A stretch of 64,000 bases of DNA from Pseudoduganella armeniaca (GCF_003028855.1 NZ_CP028324.1:1860001-1924000); one strand, 5' to 3'; positions 43,840 to 53,921 are shown, numbered from the stretch's first letter. Numbers and translations are program-made. Notes: generated by a model not told the origin, from the letters alone.

Positions 43840-46800
43840 GTGACCGAGCATCCGAATACCCCCCAACGTCACTGCCGCCTGACCGCCTGCGCGTTCGCCG
43901 CGGCACTGCTGGCCGCGCAGGCCGCGCAGGCGCAGGACAGCGGGCAGGCTTCCACCCCAGCCGCCAGCAGCGCGGGCGCCAGCAATGCCGGCCGGCAGGC
44001 CGGCGGCGGCGACCAGGGCAGCGTCGTCATGGTGGTCGGCACGCGCAAGTCCGTCGCCTCGGCGATCGACCGCAAGATCCGCAATGCCACCGTGTCCGAT
44101 TCGCTGGTGGCCGAGGACATCAACCAGTTCCCCGACAAGAACGTGGGCGAGGCGCTGTCGCGCATCACCGGCGTGCAGTTGTCGCGCTCCTTCGGCGAAG
44201 GCTCGCAGGTGGCCATCCGCGGCGTCGAGCCGGACCTGAACCGGGTCGAGATCAACGGCATGTCGGTGCTGGGCACCAGCGGCGGCGCCGGCCGCGGTGC
44301 CGAGCTGCGCGAACTGGCCTCCGAGCTGATCGCCTCGATCGACGTCTACAAGGGCACCACGGCCGACATGACCGAGGGAGGCGTGGGCGGCACGGTCGTC
44401 ATCAAGACGCGCAAGCCGCTCGACTTCAAGAAGCCCACCGTCGCTACGACGATCTCGGGCGAGCATTCGACCAGCCGGGGCGGCGTCGATCCCCGTGCCA
44501 GCCTGCTGCTGGCCGACCGCTACTTCGGCAACCGCCTGGGCCTGATGGCCAACCTGGTGTACGACAAGGTGCTGACGCGGAACGACTACGCGCGCAATAC
44601 GTCATGGCGCTTCCTGCGCGACTGGGACATGAGCGCGGACAAGACGGTCGTCAGTACGAATCCGGCGCTGGCCGCCATCGGCAGCAAGGCTGGCTGCGAT
44701 GGCCTGGCGGCGGCCGACAAGACCGCCTGCCTGGCGCAGTGGAACGACTACTCGCCCAGCAGTCCGCGCTACGGCATCTGGACGCGCGACCACAAGCGCT
44801 CGTCGGCCGAACTGACGGCGCAGTACGAAATCGCCAAGGACTTCACGGCATTCGCCAGCTACCAGGACAACAAGCAGGACCAGCGCCTGAACGACCGCAA
44901 CTACGGCACCGACCTGAATGACGTCAACCGCCTGGCTGCCAGCGGCAAGGCACCCGTGTACGACGCCAACGGCCTGCGCGCGACGCCCGGCACCTGCATC
45001 CCGGCGACCACCACCGGCACCCCGGCGGGCGTGACGGTGGCGAACCACTACGTGACCGAATACACCGTGGGCGACTGCCGCTACGTCGCGGGGCAGGGTG
45101 GCCAGGGCGCGTTCTATACGTCGGCGCGCGACTTCTCGCTCAACATCCGTTCCAAGTACTACTCGACGGGCTTCAATTTCAAGCGCGACCGGCTGGAAGC
45201 CGAAGGCCTGCTCGGCAAGTCGAAGTCCGACTACATCAGCCAGAGCAACAACGTCATCATGGGGATGGATGCGCCGGGCCTGAAGGTCGCGCTGGACAAC
45301 CAGGGGCTGCCGCACTTCACATTCCCGGCGGGCTACTCACCGGAGGACAGCAGCGCCTACACGCAAGTGCAGCTGCAGTACCGGCCAGAGGAAGCGTTCA
45401 ACACGGAAGACCAGGCCAAGCTGGACCTGAAGTACCGTCTCGACACGCCGTTCTTCACGAAGATCTGGTTCGGCGCGCAGGCCCGCAAGAGCACCGCCAA
45501 GCAGTACAAGGGCGGCGGCTTCCTGCGCGACAACGGCGGCGACCTGGCGGGCGCGGGCGACGACGTCATCGTCCCCACCGCCAACGTGAACCAGACGCTG
45601 ATCTACGATCCGCTGTGGAGCGGCAAGCCACGCGCCGACGATCCCCGCTCGCTGCTCAATATCAGCAACGCGACGCGCTACGCGACGGCAGCGCAGATGG
45701 CGGCGCTGGTCGATGCCATCCGTACGCGCTCGCCAGGCACGTTCTTCAGCGGCTTCAATGGCGTGAGCAACCTGCCGTCGGGCTGGATCGCGCCGAGCTA
45801 CGCGGCCGCGGCGCCGTTCTTCGACACGTCGCACTTCAATCACGACTACGTGCAAAGCGCCACCGCCAGCGACGGCAAGGTCTACGCACAGATCCCGACC
45901 TACGGTGCGCAAGAGCGGGTCCGTGCCGCCTATGGCCGGCTGGACTTCGACACGGAGCTGTTCGGCTACAGCATCAACGGCAATCTCGGGGCGCGCTACA
46001 TGCACACGCGCGCCGTCGCCACGGGCTCCTCGCAGAACAGGGTGCGTGTCGCCACGCCTGGCGGCACCAATGGCTATGTCGATTACATCGTCTCGAACAG
46101 CATCGCCAGCGTTGCCAGTTCGTACCACGACGTGCTGCCCAGCGCGAACGCGATGGCGTGGCTGGTGCCGGACGTGTTCCTGGCGCGCGTCGGCTGGGGC
46201 AAGGTGCTGTCGCGGCCCCGCATCGACCTGCTGGCGCCGAACGCCACCTGCACCCTCAACAGCGGCCGCAATGAATTCGGCGGCGACGGTACCGACGACT
46301 GCACGGCCGGCAATCCGGACCTGAAGCCGTTCCGGGCCACGAACACGGACCTGTCGCTGGAATACTATCCGGGTCCGGACACGCAGGTCAGCGTGGCCTT
46401 GTTCAAGAAGGAGATTTCCAGCTACATCCTGGAGAAACAGCTGGTCAAGCAGGTCGACGTGTTCCACGACGGCAGCCGCTGGGACGTGACGCAGCCGGTC
46501 AACGGCAAGGGCGCCACGACCAAGGGCATCGAGATCACGGCGCGCACGGCCTTCACCTTCCTGCCTGGCTGGCTGGGCGGCTTCGGCGGCGATGTCAACT
46601 ACACGCGCATGACGTACAAGTATGCGCCCGGTACCGAGCGCCTGAACGTGCTGGATAACACGGTGCTGCCGTATCCGGGCCTGTCGAAGAACAGCTACAA
46701 CGTGGCGCTGTGGTACGACCGTGGCCCGGTCAACGCCCGCGTGGCCTACAACGCGCGCGACCGCTACTACACGGGTGGGAACGACGTGTCGGGCAATCCG

Positions 46801-46992
46801 AATTTCCAGGAAAAGACGGGCTACCTCGATGCCAAGTTCCAGTACCGCTACAGCGACAACATCACCTTCTCCATCGAGGGCAAGAACCTGACCGACCAGG
46901 AGGAGATCACCGACGCGGGCGACCTGTTCCGCGTCAACGAGCTGGCCTTCTCGGGACGCCGCTACTACGCGAGCGTATCCCTCAAATTCTAA
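43840..46992 (+). CDS. Large TonB-dependent receptor F, probable oligosaccharide receptor
   Basis: 1050 residues from a GTG with CCGGAGGAG upstream. Signal peptide LTACAFAAALLAAQAAQAQ; plug with VVMVVGTRKSVASAIDRK, DKNVGEALSRITGVQLSR, VAIRGVEPDLNRVEINGM and ADMTEGGVGGTVVIKTRKPLDF, characteristic of the TIGR01782 (Xanthomonas/Caulobacter-type) receptors, which are often linked to plant-carbohydrate loci; barrel ending RRYYASVSLKF. It is much longer than receptors A–E and not closely related to them. It lies beside the rhamnose/rhamnogalacturonan genes on the opposite strand to rhaK, so uptake of pectin-derived oligosaccharides is the working inference. A terminator follows at 47018–47051. Confidence 0.9.
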   Translation: MTEHPNTPQRHCRLTACAFAAALLAAQAAQAQDSGQASTPAASSAGASNAGRQAGGGDQGSVVMVVGTRKSVASAIDRKIRNATVSDSLVAEDINQFPDKNVGEALSRITGVQLSRSFGEGSQVAIRGVEPDLNRVEINGMSVLGTSGGAGRGAELRELASELIASIDVYKGTTADMTEGGVGGTVVIKTRKPLDFKKPTVATTISGEHSTSRGGVDPRASLLLADRYFGNRLGLMANLVYDKVLTRNDYARNTSWRFLRDWDMSADKTVVSTNPALAAIGSKAGCDGLAAADKTACLAQWNDYSPSSPRYGIWTRDHKRSSAELTAQYEIAKDFTAFASYQDNKQDQRLNDRNYGTDLNDVNRLAASGKAPVYDANGLRATPGTCIPATTTGTPAGVTVANHYVTEYTVGDCRYVAGQGGQGAFYTSARDFSLNIRSKYYSTGFNFKRDRLEAEGLLGKSKSDYISQSNNVIMGMDAPGLKVALDNQGLPHFTFPAGYSPEDSSAYTQVQLQYRPEEAFNTEDQAKLDLKYRLDTPFFTKIWFGAQARKSTAKQYKGGGFLRDNGGDLAGAGDDVIVPTANVNQTLIYDPLWSGKPRADDPRSLLNISNATRYATAAQMAALVDAIRTRSPGTFFSGFNGVSNLPSGWIAPSYAAAAPFFDTSHFNHDYVQSATASDGKVYAQIPTYGAQERVRAAYGRLDFDTELFGYSINGNLGARYMHTRAVATGSSQNRVRVATPGGTNGYVDYIVSNSIASVASSYHDVLPSANAMAWLVPDVFLARVGWGKVLSRPRIDLLAPNATCTLNSGRNEFGGDGTDDCTAGNPDLKPFRATNTDLSLEYYPGPDTQVSVALFKKEISSYILEKQLVKQVDVFHDGSRWDVTQPVNGKGATTKGIEITARTAFTFLPGWLGGFGGDVNYTRMTYKYAPGTERLNVLDNTVLPYPGLSKNSYNVALWYDRGPVNARVAYNARDRYYTGGNDVSGNPNFQEKTGYLDAKFQYRYSDNITFSIEGKNLTDQEEITDAGDLFRVNELAFSGRRYYASVSLKF

Positions 46993-47017
46993 CCCCTGCC
47001 TCTCCGTGCGTTGGTTC

Positions 47018-47051
47018 GCGCCGCCGGCCTCGTGCCTGCGGCGCTTTTTTT
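47018..47051 (+). terminator. Intrinsic terminator after receptor F
   Basis: GCGCCGC, a 13-base loop, GCGGCGC and seven T residues, 25 bp after the stop. Confidence 0.85.
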
Positions 47052-47063
47052 CCCTGTCCGCAT

Positions 47064-47164
47064 AGGGTCAGTCCCCGCAGGGGACTGACCCTGAAGTTTG
47101 TCGTTGCCTTACGTGGAATGCAGCCGAAACTTCGGGGTCGGTCCCTCTTGCAGGGACAGACCCC
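47064..47164. repeat. Two palindromes, GGGGTCAGTCCC type
   Basis: First: AGGGTCAGTCCCC GCA GGGGACTGACCCT (47064–47092), perfect. Second: GGGGTCGGTCCCTC…GGGACAGACCCC (47134–47164), with imperfect arms. They fill the gap between the convergent receptor F and rhaK genes. The 35 bases from 47064 match 8281–8315. Confidence 0.88.
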
Positions 47165-47168
47165 AACC

Positions 47169-48515
47169 TTATGCCAGGCGCGCCAGCCAGGCCAGCCGAT
47201 AAGCAGCCAGTCCTTCCAGTGCAAGCGGTTGCGCGACGCTTGCTTGCACCGGAGGCACGCGACCCCAATGCGCCAGCATCCAGCCGCCGCAGGTCGTGCC
47301 GCTGGCATCGTCCGTCACGGCGATGCGCCGCCCCGGCCGCAGCGCCGCCAGCAGCGGCGCGAAACAGGGATTGTTGGTGAAGCTGCCCTCGACCACGACA
47401 TCGTCGCCGGCGCCCAGCGCATCGAGGCAGTAGTCGCTCATCAAGGCGACGTACAGCGTGGCCAGCGCGCTGCGTTCGGCGTCATTGACGGGCGCCGGGC
47501 CGACGATGCTGCCGCGGCGCCCGGCGAACGGCCCGCCCGCGCCGGCGAAGCCGGGCAGGGCGTAGGTGCCGCTGCAGACGATGCGCTGCAGAGCGGCGGC
47601 AGGATAGGCAGCGGGCCGCGCTCCGGCCAGCTCGGCGAACTCGCGCCCGCCCATGAAGCGCATGCACGGCACCGGCTGGCCCAGCGCGCTGGTATTGGCC
47701 AGCATGTCGGCCTCCTCGCGCAGGCCGTCCAGCGCCCGGCCGGGCGCCGCCGCGATGACCCAGGTGCCGGTGGACAGCACAGCCGGTGGATCGCCGCCCA
47801 GGTGCCGCAGCAGCGAGGCATTGCTGTCATGGATGCCGCACACGATGCGGCACGAGGCCGGCAGCCCGGTCTGGGCGGCCAGCGTCGGCAGGAGCGTGCC
47901 GAGCGTGTCCCAGGCTTGGCGCAGCGGCGGCAGCAAAGGCTGCCAGCCCATGCGCTCGACCAGCGTCGAGTAACGTTGACGCTGCGGGTCCCATAAATCC
48001 GTATGGCAGCCCAGCGACGTGACCTCGCCGGCGGCCACGCCGCACAGCCGCGACGCCCAGTACTGCGGATACAGCAGGATGTGGCGCGCGCGATCGAAGG
48101 CGGCCGGGTACGCCTGCGCCAGCCATGCCAGCTGCCGGCCCAGGTTCAGGCCCGCCGGCAGGCGCGGCGAGCGCGTTTCCGCGAAGGAGGGCCGCAGCGC
48201 CAGGTACTCCGCCAGCGCGGCGGCCGGCTCGTGCTCGTAGTCGGGCACGGGCAGCACCAGGCCGGCATCGTCCACCAGCGCCGCCGTCGCGCCATGCGTG
48301 ACGGGCACGATCGCATCGACGTGCGCCATGCCGGCGAATTCAGCCAGCGTCGTCAGCATCCAGGTCCAGATGCCTTCCGTGTCGTGGTGCGGATAAGGCC
48401 CATCGCGCAGCGGCGCATTCGGGCAGCGCCGTTCGGCCAGCAAGGTGCCGTCATCGTCGATCAGCGCCAGCTTGGCGTTGGTCTTGCCGATATCGAGTAC
48501 GACAACCGCGCTCAT
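47169..48515 (-). CDS. rhaK: FGGY-family sugar kinase, RhaK-like
   Basis: 448 residues. N-terminal phosphate-binding loop VVLDIGKTNAKLALID, GIHDSNASLLRHLGG and VLSTGTWVI are typical FGGY/ASKHA motifs. In Rhizobium leguminosarum the equivalent gene closes a rhaRSTPQUK operon and encodes a kinase needed for both rhamnose catabolism and transport. Here it likewise ends the operon and overlaps rhaQ by ATGA. The expected reaction is ATP-dependent phosphorylation of L-rhamnulose to its 1-phosphate (by context). No Shine-Dalgarno is needed because of translational coupling. Confidence 0.85.
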   Translation of the reverse strand: MSAVVVLDIGKTNAKLALIDDDGTLLAERRCPNAPLRDGPYPHHDTEGIWTWMLTTLAEFAGMAHVDAIVPVTHGATAALVDDAGLVLPVPDYEHEPAAALAEYLALRPSFAETRSPRLPAGLNLGRQLAWLAQAYPAAFDRARHILLYPQYWASRLCGVAAGEVTSLGCHTDLWDPQRQRYSTLVERMGWQPLLPPLRQAWDTLGTLLPTLAAQTGLPASCRIVCGIHDSNASLLRHLGGDPPAVLSTGTWVIAAAPGRALDGLREEADMLANTSALGQPVPCMRFMGGREFAELAGARPAAYPAAALQRIVCSGTYALPGFAGAGGPFAGRRGSIVGPAPVNDAERSALATLYVALMSDYCLDALGAGDDVVVEGSFTNNPCFAPLLAALRPGRRIAVTDDASGTTCGGWMLAHWGRVPPVQASVAQPLALEGLAAYRLAWLARLA

Positions 48516-49525
48516 TTGGCCACCCGGCGGCCGTGCAGCAGGCGTGGCAGCGCGATCGTGACGAGCAGCAGCAGGCCGACCACGATCGTCATGTAGATGC
48601 CCGGCACGTTCGCCAGCGACAGGCCATACGTGACGGTGCCCAGGGTCAGCACCGCCAGCAGGACGCCGCCGATGGTGCCGGCGCCACCGGCGATGCTGAC
48701 GCCGCCCAGGATCACCATCGTGATCACTTCCAGTTCCCAGCCCATCGCGATGTTCGGCCGGGTGCTGCCGATGCGGCCCGTCAGCAGCCAGGCCGCCAGG
48801 CCCGCCATGGCACCCGTCAGCATGAACAGCACCAGGCGGTAGCGGTTCACTTCGATGCCGGCAAAGCGCGCCGCCACCGGGTTGTTGCCGATGGCGTAGA
48901 TGCGGCGGCCCCAACGTGTTGCGTGCAGCACCACGGCGAACAGCGCAGCGAACAGCAGCAGCACGACGAACTCGCGCGGAATCACGTCGAAGAAGTAGCC
49001 TTGGCCCCAATCGGCCATCAGCTGCGGGTAGCCAGTGAACGCCTGGTCGCCCAGGACCACGCTCGCCAGCCCGCGGAACAGCGAGACAGTGCCGATGGTG
49101 ACGACGATCGACGGCAGCGCGAAGCGCGTCACCAGCACGCCGTTCAGCAGCCCGCACGCGGTACCCATCGCCAGCGCGACCGGCAGCAGCAGCGCCGGCG
49201 GCACGCCATGCGTGTGGGCCAGGCCGATGGCCACCGAAGACAGCGCCAGGATGCCCGAAACGGAGATGTCGATCTCGCGGCAGATGATCAACAGCGCCAT
49301 CGGCAGCGCGATCAGCGCCTTCTCGCTGAAATTGAACGTGCCGTCGGCCAGGTTGTACGGATCGAGGAAGTTCGGCACCAGGATGCCGTTGACCAGGAAG
49401 GCGACAACGAACAGCAGCGCCAGCAAGGTTTCCCATTTGCCCAGCAGGGCGCTCAGCCGGAAGCCGGGACGGTCGTGGATCGTGTAGCGCGAGGTAGGGG
49501 TGGCGGTCATGTCGGCGCTGTTCAT
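48512..49525 (-). CDS. rhaQ: Rhamnose ABC transporter permease (RhaQ-type)
   Basis: 337 residues starting MNSADMTATPTSRYTIHDRP. Ribose/rhamnose-type (BPD_transp_2) permease with about nine hydrophobic segments and the signature IAIGNNPVAARFAGI-like turn (YAIGNNPVAARFAGIEVNRY) and GGVSIAGGAGTIGG. It overlaps both neighbours by ATGA. It pairs with the next permease as the membrane channel of the rhamnose importer. Confidence 0.88.
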   Translation of the reverse strand: MNSADMTATPTSRYTIHDRPGFRLSALLGKWETLLALLFVVAFLVNGILVPNFLDPYNLADGTFNFSEKALIALPMALLIICREIDISVSGILALSSVAIGLAHTHGVPPALLLPVALAMGTACGLLNGVLVTRFALPSIVVTIGTVSLFRGLASVVLGDQAFTGYPQLMADWGQGYFFDVIPREFVVLLLFAALFAVVLHATRWGRRIYAIGNNPVAARFAGIEVNRYRLVLFMLTGAMAGLAAWLLTGRIGSTRPNIAMGWELEVITMVILGGVSIAGGAGTIGGVLLAVLTLGTVTYGLSLANVPGIYMTIVVGLLLLVTIALPRLLHGRRVAK

Positions 49526-50508
49526 GCGGCGCTCCGTGCGGGTCGATGCAGCGGCAGGATCTGGCGGCCGGCATGCTTGCCGTCGCGGGCGTTGATCAGG
49601 ACGGCGGCCAGGATGACGATGCCGGTCAGCGCGCTTTGCCAGAACGGCGACACCTGCACCACGGGCAGCGCGTTGCCGATCACGGCCAGGAACAGGGCGC
49701 CCAGCACCGCACCCAGCACGGTGCCGGTGCCGCCGGCGATGCTGATGCCGCCGATGACGCAGGCGGCAATCACGGTGAATTCGAAGCCATAGGCGATCTC
49801 GGTGTAGGCGACGGCGTAGCGCGCCACCCACAGGTAGCCGCACAAGCCCGCCATCAGGCCGGACAGGCCATAGGCCCACAGCAGCCGGCGCGCCATCGGG
49901 ATGCCCACGTAGCGCGCGCACGAAGGCGCGTTGCCGATGGCGTACAGGTCGCGCCCGAAGCGGCTGTGACGTGTGACGAACCATGCCGCCAGCACGACGG
50001 CGGCGGCGAACCACACGAGGTGCGTGATGCCCAGCAGCCGCGTGAGCGGGAAGGCGATGAAGTGCTGCGGCATCTGGTGCGAAGACACCCAGGCGCCGCC
50101 AGACAGCACGAACACCAGCCCGCGGTAGACGCTCATCGTGCCGAGGGTGACGACGATCGGCGGCAATTCCAGCCAGCCGATCAGCCAACCGTTGACGAGG
50201 CCCAGCGCCAGGCCGATGGCGGCGGCCGCCAGCATGATGCCGGCCAGCGGCAGCGCGGGATAACGCGATGCCAGCAGCGCGGCCATCATGCCCGACAGGG
50301 CCAGGTTCGACGCGACGGACAGGTCGACGCCGCGGGTGACGATGACCAGCATCTGCGTCAGCGCCAGCATGACCAGCAGCGTGCTGTCGGTCAGCAGGTT
50401 GGCCAGGCTGGCGGGGCTGACGAATACCGGCGCGCGCAGGCCCACCAGCAGTACCAGCACGACGATGGAGCACGCCAGCAGCGTCTCCCTGCGTTTCAGG
50501 ATATTCAT
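49522..50508 (-). CDS. rhaP: Rhamnose ABC transporter permease (RhaP-type)
   Basis: 328 residues. Same permease family: LVIVTRGVDLSVASNLALSG, IGNAPSCARYVGIPM and VIGGISIAGGTGTVLGAVLG. The start overlaps the rhaT stop and the end overlaps rhaQ. It belongs to the rhaSTPQ importer of the R. leguminosarum type. Confidence 0.88.
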   Translation of the reverse strand: MNILKRRETLLACSIVVLVLLVGLRAPVFVSPASLANLLTDSTLLVMLALTQMLVIVTRGVDLSVASNLALSGMMAALLASRYPALPLAGIMLAAAAIGLALGLVNGWLIGWLELPPIVVTLGTMSVYRGLVFVLSGGAWVSSHQMPQHFIAFPLTRLLGITHLVWFAAAVVLAAWFVTRHSRFGRDLYAIGNAPSCARYVGIPMARRLLWAYGLSGLMAGLCGYLWVARYAVAYTEIAYGFEFTVIAACVIGGISIAGGTGTVLGAVLGALFLAVIGNALPVVQVSPFWQSALTGIVILAAVLINARDGKHAGRQILPLHRPARSAA

Positions 50509-52031
50509 GCGGCCTCCCTGGCGTGCGGTTCGCAGCCCGAAGCGGCGGCGACGACGTTCTCAGGCGTGGCGTCGAAACGCGCGAACTCGCGCTGCACCCG
50601 GCCCTGGTGCATCACGACGATGCGGTCGGCCAGTCCCAGCACCTCAGGCAGTTCGGACGACACGAGGATCACGGCCAGTCCCTGGCCGACCAGCTGGCCG
50701 ATGAAGCGGTGCACGGCCGCCTTGGAGCCGATGTCGATGCCCTTGGTCGGCTCGTCCAGGATGATCACCTTGGGATCGGTCGCCAGCCACTTGCCCAGCA
50801 CGACCTTCTGCTGGTTGCCGCCGGACAGCTCGGCCACGTGCTGGCACAGGTGGCTGGCCTTCAGTTCCAGCTGTTCGCTGTAGTGCCGCGCCAGCGCAAT
50901 CTCGCGGGCGCGGCGCCCGCGCAGGAAGAAGCCTATGCGGTCCAGGATCGGCAGGGTGATGTTGTGCAGGATCGGCATCGTCAGGTGCGCGCCCTGGTGC
51001 TGGCGATCCTCCGGCACGTAGGCGATGCCGAGCGCGATGGCGTCGGCCGCGCAGCCGATGCGTACCGGCTGGCTCGCCAAGGTGACCGTGCCGCGCGCCA
51101 GCGGCGTCAGGCCGAACAGCGCCTGCATCACTTCCGAGCGGCCCGCGCCCACCAGGCCATAGAAACCCAGGATTTCGCCCTGGCGCAGCTGGAAGCTGAC
51201 GCCATCGAACTCGGTCGGGTGGCAAAAGTCGCGCACTTCCAGCAGCACGTCACCCGGCGTGACCTGCGCCTTCGGGTAGGCCTGCTGCACCGCGCGGCCC
51301 ACCATCAGCGCCACCAGCTCGGCCTCCGTCACGTCGGCGATGCGACCGGCCGCGACGTACTGGCCGTCGCGCAGCACGGTGTAGCGGTCGGCCACGGCGA
51401 AGATCTCGTCGAACTTGTGGCTGATGAAGATGATGGCCGTGCCGGCCGCACGGAGCTGGCGCACGATGCGGTACAGCTCGACGATCTCGCGCTGCGACAG
51501 CGCGGCCGTGGGCTCGTCCAGGATGACGACGCGCGCGTGTTGCGACAGCGCCCGCGCGATCTCGACGAAGTGGCGCTGCGCCACCGACAGGTCCTTGACC
51601 CTGGCGCGCACCGGCAAGCTTACCTCCAGCCGCGCGAACAGCTGCTCGGCCTCGCGCTCGATGCGGGCCCAGTCGATGCGCCCGCCGCGCAGCGGCTGGC
51701 GGCCGACCCAGATGTTCTCGGCCACCGTCAGCTCGTCGAACATCACGCTTTCCTGGTGCACGGCCGTGATGCCGGCCGCCATCGCTTCCTGCGCGTTGGC
51801 GAACGATACCGGCTGGCCGCCCAGCGTGATGGTGCCTTCGTCCGGCTGGTAGATGCCCGTCAGCGTCTTGACCAGCGTGGACTTGCCGGCGCCGTTCTCG
51901 CCGATCAGCGCCAGCACCTCGCCGGCGCTCACCGATAGCGCTACCTTGTTGAGCGCGACGATGCCGGCGAAGCGCTTGCTGACGCCGGCCAGCTGCAGCA
52001 CCGGCGTCGCCTCTGGAGAAGTGGCCGTCAT
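50505..52031 (-). CDS. rhaT: Rhamnose ABC transporter ATP-binding protein (RhaT-type)
   Basis: 508 residues with two ATPase modules as in ribose-type importers. Module 1: GENGAGKST, LSVAQRHFVEIARAL and VILDEPTAAL. Module 2 has the degenerate Walker A GLVGAGRSE usual in this family, LSGGNQQKVVLGKW and IILDEPTKGIDIGSK. The ATG at 52031 lies just 1 bp before the rhaS stop codon region, so translation is probably coupled. Note that the name is the rhizobial one and does not mean the E. coli RhaT proton symporter. Confidence 0.9.
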   Translation of the reverse strand: MTATSPEATPVLQLAGVSKRFAGIVALNKVALSVSAGEVLALIGENGAGKSTLVKTLTGIYQPDEGTITLGGQPVSFANAQEAMAAGITAVHQESVMFDELTVAENIWVGRQPLRGGRIDWARIEREAEQLFARLEVSLPVRARVKDLSVAQRHFVEIARALSQHARVVILDEPTAALSQREIVELYRIVRQLRAAGTAIIFISHKFDEIFAVADRYTVLRDGQYVAAGRIADVTEAELVALMVGRAVQQAYPKAQVTPGDVLLEVRDFCHPTEFDGVSFQLRQGEILGFYGLVGAGRSEVMQALFGLTPLARGTVTLASQPVRIGCAADAIALGIAYVPEDRQHQGAHLTMPILHNITLPILDRIGFFLRGRRAREIALARHYSEQLELKASHLCQHVAELSGGNQQKVVLGKWLATDPKVIILDEPTKGIDIGSKAAVHRFIGQLVGQGLAVILVSSELPEVLGLADRIVVMHQGRVQREFARFDATPENVVAAASGCEPHAREAA

Positions 52032-52032
52032 G

Positions 52033-53058
52033 TCAGAAGATCTTCGCGAACTGGTCGACGTTGGCCGCGTTGTAGAGGAACGGTTCGGCCATCGCGGCCT
52101 CGCCCTTGGCGTCGATGGCGATGCTGCCCATGCGGCCCGCGTCCACCTTGCCGCCCGCTTTCGCGTCCGGATGGCCCTTGACGAAGTCGTAGGCCGCATA
52201 GGTGGCGGCATAACCCAGGTCGATCGGGTTCCAGATCGCGAACGCCTTGACGGCGCCGCTCTTGACGTGGCCCGCCATCTCGGATGGCAGTCCCAGGCCC
52301 GTGACGTAGACCTTGCCGACCAGCTTCTCGTCGACGACTGCCTTGCCGGCCGCGTTGATGCCGACCGTGGTCGGCGCGATGATGGCCTTCAGGTTCGGGT
52401 GGCTGCGCAGCAGGCCGAGCGCCTCGCGGTAGCTCTTGTCGGACTGGTCGTCGCCGTAGACGGTGGCGACCAGCTTCAGTTGCGCGAACTCGGGCCGGGC
52501 CAGCTCGCTCTTCATCACGGCGATCCACAGGTTCTGGTTGGTGGCCTGGGCCGAGGCGGACAGGATGGCGATCTCGCCGCCGCCGCCGATCGCGTCGCGC
52601 GCCATCTCCAGCTGCTTGCGGCCGATCAGCTGCGCGCTGGACGGGTTCAGCTGCATCAGCCGGCCTTCCGGCGCCAGGCCGCTGTCGAAGGAGACGACCT
52701 TGATCCCGCGCTGCATGGCTTTCTTCGCGATCGGCACGAGGGCGTTCGGATCGTTGGCGGAAATGACGATGGCATCGACCTTCTGGCTGATCAGCGAATT
52801 GACGATCTCGATCTGGCCTTCCGCGCTGGGCGTGGTGGGGCCGGTATAGATGATCTCGACGTCCTTCAGCTGGGCCGCGGCTTCGTTCGCGCCCGTGTGG
52901 GCGGCGTCGAAGAAGCCGTTGCCGAGGCTCTTGACGACCATGGCGATGCGCACTTTCTCACCGGTTTTCGCGACCGGCTTGTCGCCGCAGGCCATCAGCG
53001 TCAGGGCGGTGGCAGCCAGCACGGCGAGCGTGCGGCGCTTGAACGGGTTCGGCTTCAA
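52033..53058 (-). CDS. rhaS: Rhamnose-binding lipoprotein of the ABC importer (RhaS-type)
   Basis: 341 residues from a TTG start preceded by GGAGG. The ATGs inside give no signal peptide, so the TTG is preferred. Lipobox TLMAC (C24), then a Peripla_BP_4 sugar-binding fold: VRIAMVVKSLGNGFFDAAHTG, DAIVISANDPNALVPI, KVVSFDSGLAPEG and KAIIAPTTVGINAAGKAV. The start overlaps the rhaR stop (TTGA). Expected to bind L-rhamnose in the periplasm. The name follows the rhizobial system and is unrelated to the E. coli AraC-type activator RhaS. Confidence 0.9.
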   Translation of the reverse strand: MKPNPFKRRTLAVLAATALTLMACGDKPVAKTGEKVRIAMVVKSLGNGFFDAAHTGANEAAAQLKDVEIIYTGPTTPSAEGQIEIVNSLISQKVDAIVISANDPNALVPIAKKAMQRGIKVVSFDSGLAPEGRLMQLNPSSAQLIGRKQLEMARDAIGGGGEIAILSASAQATNQNLWIAVMKSELARPEFAQLKLVATVYGDDQSDKSYREALGLLRSHPNLKAIIAPTTVGINAAGKAVVDEKLVGKVYVTGLGLPSEMAGHVKSGAVKAFAIWNPIDLGYAATYAAYDFVKGHPDAKAGGKVDAGRMGSIAIDAKGEAAMAEPFLYNAANVDQFAKIF

Positions 53059-53921
53059 TGCGAGACCTCCGCCTGGAACATGCCTTGGGCCTGGAACTCG
53101 AAGCCATATGGGAACGCCAGCGGCGGCTGCGGCGCCGGCACCGCCTCGGGCGCCACGGTGACGACCTTGACGCCGGACTGCTCCAGCAACTGCACGGCGC
53201 CATCGGACGCATTGGTATCGGTGATCACGGTCGAGACGCGATCGAGCCCGCACAGGATCAGGCCCGCCTTCTTGGCGAACTTGGAGCTGTCGGCCAGCAC
53301 GATCAACTCCTCGGCCTGGCCGATCAGGCGCTTCTCGGCCTGGATCAGCAGCGGGTCGGCTTCCATCAAGCCAAGCAGCGACAGGCCGTACACACTCATG
53401 AACATCTTGGCCGCGTAGTGGTGCTGCGTGATGTCGTTGTCGAACGGGGACAGGATCACGTTCTGCTCGCGGTACACCTTGCCGCCGGGGAGGATGATCT
53501 CGTTCTCGCTGGAGACCAGCAGGCGCTCGGCCATCAGGAAGGAGTTGGTCAGGATCTTCAGGTGCTTATCGACCAGGAACTCGGCCATCATGAAGGTGGT
53601 CGTGCCGCCGTTGATGACGATCGTCTCGCCCTCGTCGCACATGCCGGCGGCGTAGCGCGCGATGGCCCGCTTACGCTCGGCGAAGCACTGGATATTGTGA
53701 TCGAACGTCTCGCTCGCCAGCGTGAAGTTGCGCTTCTTCTGGGCCAGGTTGGCGGCGCCGCCGCGGGTGCGGGTCAACAGGTTGCGCGCGGCCAGCCAGG
53801 CGATGTCGCGGCGCACGGTTGCGGGGGAAGCGCTGAGCCATTCGACCAGCTGGGGCACGCTGGCGCTCTGGTGTTCGGCGAGCAGTTTCAGCAAACGTTT
53901 ACGGCGCTTGTGATTGACCAT
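53055..53921 (-). CDS. rhaR: DeoR-family transcriptional regulator of the rhamnose genes
   Basis: 288 residues. N-terminal helix-turn-helix (ASVPQLVEWLSASPATVRRDIAWL) and a DeoR sensor domain (VINGGTTTFMMAEFLV; LTNSFLMAERLL; ADSSKF). AAAGGAG precedes the ATG. It is the first gene of the rhaRSTPQK operon, as in R. leguminosarum where the DeoR-type RhaR is a negative regulator. The probable operator is in the divergent region with rhaD. The inducer would be a phosphorylated sugar or rhamnose derivative (family knowledge). Confidence 0.9.
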   Translation of the reverse strand: MVNHKRRKRLLKLLAEHQSASVPQLVEWLSASPATVRRDIAWLAARNLLTRTRGGAANLAQKKRNFTLASETFDHNIQCFAERKRAIARYAAGMCDEGETIVINGGTTTFMMAEFLVDKHLKILTNSFLMAERLLVSSENEIILPGGKVYREQNVILSPFDNDITQHHYAAKMFMSVYGLSLLGLMEADPLLIQAEKRLIGQAEELIVLADSSKFAKKAGLILCGLDRVSTVITDTNASDGAVQLLEQSGVKVVTVAPEAVPAPQPPLAFPYGFEFQAQGMFQAEVSH